DNA of 64,000 nt from Clostridioides difficile_D (GTDB lineage Bacteria; Bacillota; Clostridia; Peptostreptococcales; Peptostreptococcaceae). Positions 8,090-17,042 of this stretch are shown here, in pieces. The stretch lies in assembly GCA_945861085.1 (NCBI GenBank), contig OX244046.1:3100001-3164000 (forward strand), in the 5' to 3' direction. How positions within the stretch are numbered: position 1 is the stretch's first letter; every line of letters starts with the position of its first letter. The notes under the pieces are model-generated. The model worked only from the letters and a program-made list of their open reading frames with translations, did not search any database and was not told where the DNA came from. The position numbers and the translations under genes were made by a program.

Positions 8090-9268
8090 TTAAATAAAAT
8101 CCTTATCTACAACAATGACACAATTATATTCAGGGTTTATCTCCTTAACTAACTTTGTTATATCTTCTTTTAAATCTTCTTCTGACATACCTTTTGAAAA
8201 TTCAGAAGGATTTACTACTATATCAAATACTAAATTCTTCTTACTTCCCTTTCCAACTATTCTAAAGTCATGCATAGATTTTACGAGACTATTTTTCTTA
8301 AGTATTTCTTCAAGTTCTTTTTTTGCTGACATAACTTCTTCATCTTCAAGACATATTGGGTCCATATGGATTACTAAATATATATCTAATTTTTCAGATA
8401 TTTCTCTCTCTGCAGTATCTATAATCTCATGGATTTCCATTATATCTATATTAGATGGAATTTCTGCATGTATAGATGCGATACATCTCCCAACCCCATA
8501 GTTATGAATGATTAAATCATGTGTACCCATTATATATTTATAAGATAACAATAGTTCTATAATAGATTTTACCATTTCTTCATCTGGCGCTTCTCCTAAA
8601 AGAGGATTTATAGTATCTTTTACAAGAGAAAAACCAGCATAAAGTATTAGTAGTGATACTACAATACCTACGTATCCATCTATAGGTAAACTAGTAAATC
8701 TCGCTAAAACAAATGATATAACTACACAACTTGATGTAAACACATCTCCTAAAGCATCTAATGATACTGCCTTTAATGCTGAGGAATTAATTTTATTTCC
8801 CATAAATTTATTAAAACGACTTAACCATATTTTAACCATTATAGATGAAATCAAAAGTATAAGTGGTACTACTTCAAATTTTATAGGAACTGGATTTGTT
8901 ATTCTTTCTATAGATGATTTTACAAACTGAAGTCCAACCAGCATCACCATAAATGCTACTATTAATGCTGATAAATATTCTATTCTACCATGTCCAAAAG
9001 GATGCTCTTTGTCAGCTGGTTTACTTGCTAACTTAAATCCTATCATAGTTATTGCTGAAGATGCCATATCAGAAAGATTATTAAATGCATCTGCCATTAT
9101 AGCTATACTAGATGTTAATATGCCTATAAAAAATTTTAATATAAATAAACCTAAATTAGATATTATACCTACTATACCTGCTACATAACCATACTTGTTT
9201 CTAACACTTGCACTTTGGACATTTTCACTATCTTTAATAAATGTTTTAACTAGGAATTTTGAAAACAC
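8090..9268 (-). CDS. Cation diffusion facilitator (CDF) metal exporter
   Basis: About 393 residues with six membrane segments followed by a cytoplasmic ferredoxin-like domain, typical of CDF transporters. Helix 2 carries DAFNNLSD and helix 5 carries SLDALGDVFTS, together the HD/DD transport site that accepts zinc, iron or manganese. An HPFGHGRIEY loop follows helix 2. The C-terminal part is longer than in minimal CDF proteins, with a second regulatory domain (about residues 300-393). The start is GTG 9268 (VFSKFLVK): its GAGGAGGT ribosome site lies inside the longer frame that begins at ATG 9289. Metal specificity is not determinable. Confidence 0.9.
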   Translation of the reverse strand: MFSKFLVKTFIKDSENVQSASVRNKYGYVAGIVGIISNLGLFILKFFIGILTSSIAIMADAFNNLSDMASSAITMIGFKLASKPADKEHPFGHGRIEYLSALIVAFMVMLVGLQFVKSSIERITNPVPIKFEVVPLILLISSIMVKIWLSRFNKFMGNKINSSALKAVSLDALGDVFTSSCVVISFVLARFTSLPIDGYVGIVVSLLILYAGFSLVKDTINPLLGEAPDEEMVKSIIELLLSYKYIMGTHDLIIHNYGVGRCIASIHAEIPSNIDIMEIHEIIDTAEREISEKLDIYLVIHMDPICLEDEEVMSAKKELEEILKKNSLVKSMHDFRIVGKGSKKNLVFDIVVNPSEFSKGMSEEDLKEDITKLVKEINPEYNCVIVVDKDFI

Positions 9269-9400
9269 GAAACTACCTCCTCGTTTCATATTTTATGCAC
9301 AATTTTAAATTATTATATTACTATTTATGATAACACAATTTAAATATAAAATTCCTAAAATTTACTCTATCCTAGTAAAATCTTATTAAAAATTCATCTT

Positions 9401-10333
9401 TTACTTATTCATTGTTAAACATTCACTTCTATAAATTTTCTTACTTTTATCAGTAGGTACTTTAGCTGATGCTTTAGTAGCTACTAAGGCAGATACAATC
9501 ATTATTAATACCCCTATTAATTTTACAAAAGAGAATGCTTCTCCTAATATAAACCATCCTATTAAAACAGATATTACTAACTCTATAGAACTCACAACTC
9601 CCGCAACTGAAAGTTCTATACCCAGTTCTATTCCACCAACATAACATATATATGCAAGTGCTGCTGGAAAAACTCCTATTCCTATAATTAATATTAAAGT
9701 ACTAATATCAGTTACATGAGATATTATTAACCATGGTTTTGCTATTGGCGCTATAAATATTGAACCAAATAAGAACCCATAAATTATTATTGTAAGACCA
9801 GAACATTCTTTTAGTGCACCTTTATTTATTATCGGCATACATGAATATGTTAATGATGCCAACAAGCCTAATAATAATCCAAATACATTTACTCCTGCAA
9901 ATTCAAATTTTCCACCTAAAACTGCAACTATAGCACCTATAAAACACAATAGTATTGATAATCTTTTCATCTTATTGATATTTTCTTTATATATAATATT
10001 TGAAAATAATGCTACAAATAGAGGTGAAGTATAAAGCAGTACTGCAGCTATAGATATTCCTACACTACTTATAGAGTTAAAGTAACAAATATTAAAAATT
10101 GTCTGACATATTATTCCACTTAATATTGAAAGCCCTATCACCTTTTTACTTGTTTTAAAAACTTTTAGTTTTTTTAATACACTGTATATAGCTATTACCA
10201 GAAACCCTATAAAAGCTCTTGTGAAAGTAACTTGTTCTACTGTAAACCCTCTTGCTATTAGATTACTTGAAAATAATCCTGTTGTTGCAAATAATGCTCC
10301 AGCACAACCAATTAAAATATATCCTTTTTTCAC
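9401..10333 (-). CDS. EamA/DMT-family permease under sigma-54 control
   Basis: A 310-residue permease with ten membrane helices in two EamA repeats and the usual G-rich entry (MKKGYILIGCAGALFATTGL; the first codon is GTG after AAGGGGG). A sigma-54 promoter lies 46-63 bases upstream, and a sigma-54 activator with a PAS sensor is transcribed divergently. Export or uptake of this permease's substrate is therefore almost certainly switched on by that activator. The substrate, probably an amino acid or amino-acid-derived metabolite, is unknown. Confidence 0.88.
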   Translation of the reverse strand: MKKGYILIGCAGALFATTGLFSSNLIARGFTVEQVTFTRAFIGFLVIAIYSVLKKLKVFKTSKKVIGLSILSGIICQTIFNICYFNSISSVGISIAAVLLYTSPLFVALFSNIIYKENINKMKRLSILLCFIGAIVAVLGGKFEFAGVNVFGLLLGLLASLTYSCMPIINKGALKECSGLTIIIYGFLFGSIFIAPIAKPWLIISHVTDISTLILIIGIGVFPAALAYICYVGGIELGIELSVAGVVSSIELVISVLIGWFILGEAFSFVKLIGVLIMIVSALVATKASAKVPTDKSKKIYRSECLTMNK

Positions 10334-10378
10334 GAAAATTCCCCCTTAAATTATCTCTACTTATCTTACTATTAATAT

Positions 10379-10396
10379 AAGCAATTATAATGCCAA
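10379..10396 (-). promoter_or_regulatory. Sigma-54 (-24/-12) promoter of the DMT permease
   Basis: The minus strand reads TTGGCATTATAATTGCTT. GG and GC are separated by exactly ten bases, matching the sigma-54 consensus TGGCAC-N5-TTGCW. It faces the permease gene 9401-10333, next to a divergent enhancer-binding activator. Confidence 0.9.
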
Positions 10397-10518
10397 CATT
10401 AAAAATTCTATAATTATTATTTTTCCATCTTAAAGTGAGATTATGAATATAAAATAAGCTTAACTAATAAATAAAATTTGCTTATTCTTCTAAAAAACAA
10501 TATAATTAATTCATAATC

Positions 10519-10544
10519 GAATTGTATCATAATTCATACAATTC
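10519..10544. promoter_or_regulatory. Candidate upstream activator site for the sigma-54 activator
   Basis: An exact inverted repeat, GAATTGTAT then eight bases then ATACAATTC, lies about 135 bases upstream of the -24 box, the usual distance for enhancer sites. Weaker copies (GAATTAGAT...ATAATTC) follow it toward the activator gene. Binding is inferred from position and symmetry. Confidence 0.6.
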
Positions 10545-10674
10545 AGTTTTGAATTAGATTGTAGCTCATATAATTCATTTTTGAATCAAATTATTTATTT
10601 TCCATAAATTTTAATTCAGTTTTAATTTGAATTATACTTTCATATAAATTTTTAATTATTTTTAGGAGGTCAAA

Positions 10675-12048
10675 ATGAAATATCCAAAAGACTTTTTCGA
10701 AAAGATTTTAGAATTTTCACATGATGAGATATCAGTTTGTGATAAGAATGGAATAACATTATATTGTAATAAATCATTTGAAAACAACTATGGGTTAACA
10801 AGAGATGAAGTTTTAGGTAAAAGTGTTATGTACATACAAGAAAAGGGTTGCTTATTTCAGACTCCAGTAACAGAAGTAATAAGAACAAAAAAGGCAGTAT
10901 CATTAGAACAACAATCTAAAACTGGCATAAAATTGATAATTACTGCAACTCCTTTATTTGATAAAAATGGAGATATCGAATACATAATAGAAAATTGTAG
11001 GGATATAACAGAATTAAACAATATAAAAGACAAATTAGAATCTTCAAAAAAAACTATAGAAATGTATAAAAATGAAGTTGAAATGTACCATAGAAGTGCA
11101 ATATATATATTTGATGATATTGTTTTTAAAAGTGAATCTATGAAATCTATTTTTAAAACAGTTGACCAGATATCAAATTCAAACGTGAATATATTGATTT
11201 TAGGCGAATCTGGGACTGGAAAAACTTCTTTGGCTAGATATATTCACTCTAAAAGTGATAGGAAAGATGGTCCTTTTATAACTATAAATTGTACTACCAT
11301 ATCCCCTTCACTATTGGAATCAGAGCTTTTTGGTTATACAAAAGGTGCTTTTACAGGGGCTAATAGTAAAGGTAAAATTGGACTTGTGGAATTGGCAGAT
11401 GGTGGTACTTTATTTTTAGATGAAATTGGCGATATTCCTCCTAGTCTTCAGGCTAAATTCCTCCAATTAGCTCAAGATAAAACGTTTATACAAGTCGGTG
11501 GTGTAAAAGAAAAAAAGGTTGATATTAGAATCATTTCAGCAACTAATGTGGATTTATTTGGTCTTGTAAAAGAAAAACGTTTTAGAGAAGATTTATATTA
11601 TAGGTTAAATGTTGTAAATATTAAAATCCCAGCACTTAGAGAACGTATTGAGGATTTACCACTACTTATAGAGAATCTACTTAAAAGGTACAATCATAAA
11701 CTAAATATGAATAAGACTATGTCTAAATCACTAGTAGATAAACTTTCCCTTTATAGATTCCCAGGCAATATTAGAGAGTTAGAAAACTTGATACAGAACT
11801 TGCTCATAACATCTAATAGCGAAAACATAGATTCTCTACCTTTATCACTTGCATATATAGGCTCAGATTTTGATAGCGATATATCTGAATCATTTAGTAA
11901 TAAAAGTTTAGACGAATTATTATCTGAGTATGAGGGAGAAATTATAAGAAAGGTACATAGTAAAACTAAAAGTTCTTATAAACTAGCTAGCTATCTAAAT
12001 ATTTCTCAACCAAAAGCATATAGACTTATAAAGAAATATGTAAAATAA
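10675..12048 (+). CDS. Sigma-54-dependent activator with PAS sensor
   Basis: A 457-residue enhancer-binding protein. A PAS domain spans residues 1-115 (CDKNGITLYCNKSFENNYGL). A short coiled linker follows, then a full AAA+ domain about 150-375 with GESGTGKTS (Walker A), GAFTGA (sigma-54 contact loop), GGTLFLDEIGD (Walker B) and the arginine-finger region RFREDLYYRLNV. A C-terminal HTH ends in LASYLNISQPKAYRLIKKYV. A ligand bound by PAS should activate the divergent permease, whose -24/-12 promoter is in the shared intergenic region. The ribosome site is AGGAGGTC. Confidence 0.93.
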   Translation: MKYPKDFFEKILEFSHDEISVCDKNGITLYCNKSFENNYGLTRDEVLGKSVMYIQEKGCLFQTPVTEVIRTKKAVSLEQQSKTGIKLIITATPLFDKNGDIEYIIENCRDITELNNIKDKLESSKKTIEMYKNEVEMYHRSAIYIFDDIVFKSESMKSIFKTVDQISNSNVNILILGESGTGKTSLARYIHSKSDRKDGPFITINCTTISPSLLESELFGYTKGAFTGANSKGKIGLVELADGGTLFLDEIGDIPPSLQAKFLQLAQDKTFIQVGGVKEKKVDIRIISATNVDLFGLVKEKRFREDLYYRLNVVNIKIPALRERIEDLPLLIENLLKRYNHKLNMNKTMSKSLVDKLSLYRFPGNIRELENLIQNLLITSNSENIDSLPLSLAYIGSDFDSDISESFSNKSLDELLSEYEGEIIRKVHSKTKSSYKLASYLNISQPKAYRLIKKYVK

Positions 12049-12193
12049 TTTTTTATTTTCATTAAATAAAAAATTACTAATTGTTTTTGGAAGAATTCAT
12101 TATAAATACCAATATACTTCGCTTCTGTTGAGACATTTGATTGAATCAATACTAATACCTAGGTTAAAATACAAAAATAGATAATATATAATT

Positions 12194-12242
12194 AACTTAG
12201 TCTTGGATAGCATTTCTTTTAACTATCCAGGGCTAGTTTTTC
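12194..12242 (+). terminator. Possible terminator in the 12049-12446 gap
   Basis: CTTGGATAG pairs with CTATCCAGG, with weaker flanking pairs (CTTAG/CTAG), and is followed by TTTTTCTTT. It lies about 150 bases after the activator stop. Apart from this hairpin the 398-base gap between the two converging genes shows only AT-rich sequence. Confidence 0.5.
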
Positions 12243-12446
12243 TTTAAAAACACTCTACTTCAATAAAATACTATTAATTTTAATAGTATCATCTTGCCAA
12301 GTATTACTTAGAATATGATTTTTGTTCATCATATATTTTAATTTAAAATGATAAGATTTTTCTATTACAAAACTCTTGTTTATATAAATTTTTTCTATTG
12401 ATTATTTTTGTATTTTATTTGGATAAATTCTAAATTTACATTATAT

Positions 12447-13307
12447 TTATTTATACTTTATATAATTTATAAATCGCTTTACTGCAAGTGACGTGTTCTT
12501 TTTATCCCTTAATACTATTCCAATATTTCTATAAGCTGGTACTTCCAACTCTTTTGCCACAATACGATAGGGAGTACGTTTTAAAATAAGCTGTGGCAGT
12601 ATACTAATACCCAAACCACTTTCCACCATAGACATAATTGCATAGTCATCCCATGTTGTGAAATGAACTTTAGGAGAAATATTGTGGCGTTCAAATATCG
12701 CAGAAATCTCTGTTTTTGCACCTTTTTCTAGAAGCATAAAAGGATAATCACAAAGTGAATTAATTGGAAAGTATTCACAGTCTATAAGAGGATGATTTTC
12801 AGGTAAAACCACAAGTAATTTATCCTGTTCTAAAAAAATTGTTTCAAACTCTGGAAGTGTGGGAAGTCTTAAAAAACCACAATCAACTCTACCATCTAGA
12901 ACCCAATTTTCTATTTCTGTATAGTCACCTAATAGTAATTCATAATCAATATTAGGATAGTCTTTTTGAAACTCTCTAATGATATTTGGAAGCCAGTGAG
13001 TTGCCACACTCGAAAATGTTCCTATTCGTATAATCCCTGATTTCAGTCCATTCAACTCTTCTACTTGCATTTGTAACTTATAATACTCATTACATACACT
13101 TTTTGCAAATGGCAATAACTTCATTCCATCAGAAGTTAATCTTACTCCAGTACGTCCACGCTCTAGAAGTGATACTCCCCATTCCTTTTCTAAATCATTA
13201 ATCATACGACTAATACCAGACTGTGAATACTTCAACATATCTGCCGCCTTTGTAAAACTTCCATATTCAACAACCTTAACAAATGCCATATATTTTTGAA
13301 TATTCAT
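12447..13307 (-). CDS. LysR-family transcriptional regulator
   Basis: A 286-residue LysR regulator. The N-terminal winged helix spans residues 1-60 (FTKAADMLKYSQSGISRMINDLEKEWGVSLLERG), and a periplasmic-binding-like effector domain follows from about residue 90 (IRIGTFSSVATHWLPNII). It is transcribed away from the ProX-type deacylase gene, with 126 bases between the starts. Control of that gene and of itself is therefore likely. The intergenic DNA contains CTATG-CC-CATAG, compatible with a LysR half-site pair. The effector is unknown. Confidence 0.92.
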   Translation of the reverse strand: MNIQKYMAFVKVVEYGSFTKAADMLKYSQSGISRMINDLEKEWGVSLLERGRTGVRLTSDGMKLLPFAKSVCNEYYKLQMQVEELNGLKSGIIRIGTFSSVATHWLPNIIREFQKDYPNIDYELLLGDYTEIENWVLDGRVDCGFLRLPTLPEFETIFLEQDKLLVVLPENHPLIDCEYFPINSLCDYPFMLLEKGAKTEISAIFERHNISPKVHFTTWDDYAIMSMVESGLGISILPQLILKRTPYRIVAKELEVPAYRNIGIVLRDKKNTSLAVKRFINYIKYK

Positions 13308-13433
13308 ACTAAATACACCTCATATCCATCTGATTTTGTCATCTTTTCTATGATAAACATTCACTTTTATAATTTATAACCTTATGATACACTATGCCCA
13401 TAGGATTTTAAACAGAAAGGAATGAAATAAATT

Positions 13434-13973
13434 ATGTTCTTTATAAGTGATATTTACACAACACCTCCTATTAAATTTGATACTCCATTACAAAAAGAAG
13501 CATACAAAATATTACAAAATTTGAATATTAAGTTTGAGCGTGTTGATACAGATGAAGCAATTACAATGGAAGATTGTGTTCAGATTGATAAAAAATTAGA
13601 TATGAAAATGGTAAAAACTCTATTTCTTTGTAATAGACAAAAAACAACTTTTTATCTATTTATTATGCCAGGTGATAAACCTTTCAAATCAGCTAATTTT
13701 AGCAATGCCTTAGGAGTATCTAGAGTTTCTTTTGCTCCTGCTGAATTTATGGAAAAAATGTTAGGAACAAAAATTGGTGCAGCGACTATTTTCAGTTCTA
13801 TACTTGACAGAGATAATACTGTACAAATTGTTATTGACAAAGATGTAGTCAATGAAGAATGGTATGGATGTAGTGATGGTACTACTACTAGTTACATGAA
13901 AATTAAAACAAATCAAATCATTCACGATTTCTTACCTTTTGTAAACCATACACCATCTATAATTGAATTGTAA
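13434..13973 (+). CDS. YbaK/ProX-type aminoacyl-tRNA deacylase
   Basis: A 179-residue single-domain protein of the YbaK/EbsC/ProX family. These act in trans to hydrolyse mischarged tRNAs, typically Ala-tRNA(Pro) or Cys-tRNA(Pro). Family features include the conserved lysine in MKMVKTLFLCN, GDKPFKSANFS, and the GAATIFSSILDRDN loop matching the GxxxP-type editing pocket region. The length agrees with free-standing ProXp-ala proteins. It is divergent from a LysR gene, which is an unusual regulator for a housekeeping editing enzyme. The substrate tRNA is inferred from family only. Confidence 0.82.
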   Translation: MFFISDIYTTPPIKFDTPLQKEAYKILQNLNIKFERVDTDEAITMEDCVQIDKKLDMKMVKTLFLCNRQKTTFYLFIMPGDKPFKSANFSNALGVSRVSFAPAEFMEKMLGTKIGAATIFSSILDRDNTVQIVIDKDVVNEEWYGCSDGTTTSYMKIKTNQIIHDFLPFVNHTPSIIEL

Positions 13974-14044
13974 TATTATAATACAACATTAAAGAAATAA
14001 AATATATAGTCTTAAAATAAAGACCAAAAAACTTGTATAAAACA

Positions 14045-14083
14045 CAAACCGCAAAGTCACAATATATATGCTACTTTGCGGTT
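14045..14083. terminator. Bidirectional terminator
   Basis: AAACCGCAAAGT pairs perfectly with ACTTTGCGGTTT around a 15-base loop, between the converging deacylase and P-type ATPase genes. T-rich flanks on both strands fit termination in either direction. Confidence 0.82.
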
Positions 14084-14092
14084 TCATAAAAA

Positions 14093-16867
14093 TTAATTTT
14101 TACCACTAAAATTCATATTTCTACTATTTTTTATCGTTCTAAGAATTAGTTTTACAAACTCATTTGACAATAGAATAGTAGATGCAAATAATATTATTTT
14201 TATCCACATATCAAAGTTTAAAGAAACAGAATTGAAGAAACTCTGGAATACTTGTGTAAATATTATTTGAATTACACCTGTAACAATTATTATTTGTAAT
14301 GCCAACTTATTTTTAAAGAAATTTGGTATTGTACTATTCAAACCAAATTCCCTGCAATTTAATGCATTAAAAAGGGCACTGAATGCAAATAAAGAAAATA
14401 TAACAGTACCTTGCTCTTCTGGTGTAGCTCCCAATATATTAAAAGCTGATTGCATAAATACAATTGTAATTATAAGAATAGCATTTATAATAATATTTAC
14501 AAACATAGACCTAGCTATTATTCCAGAATGTCTATTTATTGGTTTTCTTTTCAATACATAATCTCTAACAGGTTCTAATCCTAATGCTAGAGCTGGAGGA
14601 CCATCCATTATTATGTTTACCCATAATAATTGGATTGTAGTAAATGGCATATCCTTACCAGTAAGTTGAGATATTATGGCAATTATAAATGCTACTATAT
14701 TTACAGTAAGCTGAAACTGTATAAATCTTTGAAAATTCTCATATATGCCTCTTCCCCATTTTATTCCCTCTACGATTGTACTGAAGCTATCATCAGTCAA
14801 TATTATATCTGCTGCATTTTTAGATACTTCTGTGCCTGAAATACCCATTGCAATTCCAACATCTGCTTGACTAAGAGCTGGAGCATCATTTATACCATCA
14901 CCTGTTACAGCTACAACTTCACCACTTTTTTGAAGTGCAGAGACTATTCTCATCTTTGTATCTGGTTTACTTCTTGCAACAATAGATATTCCTTTGATTT
15001 CTTCTCTCAATTCTTCATCTGTCAGTACATCTATATAAGTTGCTTCAACTGCCTTTTTCCCATCATTCAATAGTCCTAATTCATTCCCAATAGCTGTTGC
15101 TGTATTAATATTATCTCCTGTAAGCATCTTTACATCTACACCTGCATTAAATGCTTTATCAATAGACTCTTTAACCCCTTCTCTTAATGGGTCTACTATT
15201 CCCACGAATCCACTAAAAACTAAATTATCTTCCTTCATGTAACCTCTTGGATTCCCTATTAAATTCAATTCACCTTCTGAAGTTATTGCAACTTCTGTTC
15301 TAGACTTACTCATCTTTTTATAAGCAAAGCCTAATGTTCTCATAGATTTAATTTGTAATTTTTTAATCTCATCCAAAATACTTTTTTCTATTTTTGGAGT
15401 TATTGGAACAATATTTTTTCCTTGTTGTACATAAGAACATTTTTTTAATAATACTTCTGGTGCACCTTTTGAGAGTAATATATCTGAATCATCTTGGCGA
15501 ATTAATGTTGACATTTTCTTTTCTTCTGAACTAAATGGTATTTGTGATATCAAATAAGTCTGTTTTCTCATTTCATTATAGTTCTTATCATTGTGATATA
15601 AAAGTAATGCACACTCTGTTGCACTTCCTATATATTTAAATGAATTTTCTTCCTTTTCTATGTCTGCAGTTGAATTTACTATACAGTTTTGTTCAAAATA
15701 GCTATTACTTTGATACTCTCCACCACTTATATACTTACCATCAACATATGCTACTTCTACCATCATTTTATTTTGTGTTAAAGTTCCTGTTTTGTCAGAA
15801 CATATTACAGAAACAGAACCTATAGTTTCACAAGCTTCTTTCTTTGTTACTAGGGCATTTATCTTTGCCATCTTCTGCATTGTTATAGCTAAAGTAATAT
15901 TTATCATAGTTGGCAAACCTTCTGGAACAGTTGCCACTATTAAAGCAATACAAACCATATACGCATTTTTAGCAGGCTCTAATGATTGTAAAAAAGATAA
16001 TATACTGCTTGTATCTAAGATTAACATACCTTTTTTCTGCATTTGTATAATCATGAACATACACAATAAAGTAGCTATCACCCCTGATATTCCTGCTATT
16101 TTAGCACCTAATTTCCCCAATTTAATTTGAAGAGGAGTTTGCTGGTCTTCATTTGATAAATTCTGTGCTATTTTACCCATCTCTGTCTTATCACCAGTAT
16201 GAGTAACAACCATTATACCTCTACCATATGCTACAAGAGTTCCTCCAAATACCATATTAACTTGCTTTGCAGGTATTGTATCCTGTTCAATTATTTCTGT
16301 CTTAGAATAGACAACTTCCATATCCAATACAGCATCAGCATTCTTAGCTACATCATCTGACTCCCCTGTTAACATATCTTCTCTAAGTTTCAAATTTATA
16401 GACTGTATAAGCCTTCCATCTGCTGGTATCATATCTCCCGTTTCTATATATACAATATCTCCTGGTACTAAATCATTTTTTGATATTTTAATTATCTTTC
16501 CATTTCTAAGTACTTTTACTTCTATATTTTCTGTTAATTTTGATAGGGCATTAGCTGCTTTTTTAGATTTTCCTTCAGTTATTATACCTATAGAAATTCC
16601 AATGAAAATAGCTCCTAAAATCCCTAATGCATCATGTAATTCTCCTACAAAAGAACTTATTACTGCTGCTCCGATAAGAATTAATATCATAGGTTCTGTC
16701 AGACTTTCTCCCAACTCGTCCCAAAATGTTCGTCCTTCTTTTATAGTAAATTCATTTAATCCATATCTAAGCTTCCTTTCTTCTACCTCATTATCATCAA
16801 GTCCAAATTCTGGATTTGTTTTTAAGTATTTTAATACTTCTTTGGTAGGTTTATTATAATACCTCAT
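14093..16867 (-). CDS. Calcium-transporting P-type ATPase (PMCA/SERCA type)
   Basis: A 924-residue P2-type ATPase of full length. It has an N-terminal cation-ATPase domain, actuator motif LTGES (about residue 167), the phosphorylation site CSDKTGTLTQNK (about 355), nucleotide-binding KGAPE, hinge TGDGINDAPAL (about 655), and ten membrane helices. Helix 4 carries VATVPEGLP and helix 6 carries LLWVNIIMDGPPALALG, the liganding pattern of Ca2+ pumps. The expected role is export of Ca2+ (possibly Mn2+) from the cytoplasm. The start ATG has AAGGGGGAT upstream. No regulator is adjacent. Confidence 0.93.
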   Translation of the reverse strand: MRYYNKPTKEVLKYLKTNPEFGLDDNEVEERKLRYGLNEFTIKEGRTFWDELGESLTEPMILILIGAAVISSFVGELHDALGILGAIFIGISIGIITEGKSKKAANALSKLTENIEVKVLRNGKIIKISKNDLVPGDIVYIETGDMIPADGRLIQSINLKLREDMLTGESDDVAKNADAVLDMEVVYSKTEIIEQDTIPAKQVNMVFGGTLVAYGRGIMVVTHTGDKTEMGKIAQNLSNEDQQTPLQIKLGKLGAKIAGISGVIATLLCMFMIIQMQKKGMLILDTSSILSFLQSLEPAKNAYMVCIALIVATVPEGLPTMINITLAITMQKMAKINALVTKKEACETIGSVSVICSDKTGTLTQNKMMVEVAYVDGKYISGGEYQSNSYFEQNCIVNSTADIEKEENSFKYIGSATECALLLYHNDKNYNEMRKQTYLISQIPFSSEEKKMSTLIRQDDSDILLSKGAPEVLLKKCSYVQQGKNIVPITPKIEKSILDEIKKLQIKSMRTLGFAYKKMSKSRTEVAITSEGELNLIGNPRGYMKEDNLVFSGFVGIVDPLREGVKESIDKAFNAGVDVKMLTGDNINTATAIGNELGLLNDGKKAVEATYIDVLTDEELREEIKGISIVARSKPDTKMRIVSALQKSGEVVAVTGDGINDAPALSQADVGIAMGISGTEVSKNAADIILTDDSFSTIVEGIKWGRGIYENFQRFIQFQLTVNIVAFIIAIISQLTGKDMPFTTIQLLWVNIIMDGPPALALGLEPVRDYVLKRKPINRHSGIIARSMFVNIIINAILIITIVFMQSAFNILGATPEEQGTVIFSLFAFSALFNALNCREFGLNSTIPNFFKNKLALQIIIVTGVIQIIFTQVFQSFFNSVSLNFDMWIKIILFASTILLSNEFVKLILRTIKNSRNMNFSGKN

Positions 16868-16942
16868 AACTTTATCCCCCTTGTTAATTATCTATAAAGA
16901 ATTATATGCTTATGATAGCTTGTATATTACTTTTCAAAAAAA

Positions 16943-16970
16943 ATAAGGCGTTGATTAATCAACACCTTAT
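16943..16970 (-). terminator. Terminator of glyA
   Basis: ATAAGG-GTTGATTAATCAAC-CCTTAT forms a compact near-perfect palindrome about 70 bases after the glyA stop. On the minus strand it is followed by a run of eight T. Confidence 0.8.
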
Positions 16971-17042
16971 AGCGGTTATATATTATTAGGTTTTATGTTA
17001 TAGGCTTTATAAGTTGTAGGCTATATATAAAAATCAATATAC

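Noticed and set aside
12049..12446. Hidden gene in the gap after the PAS activator
   Set aside because: Only short AT-rich frames without ribosome sites were found; one possible terminator is listed.
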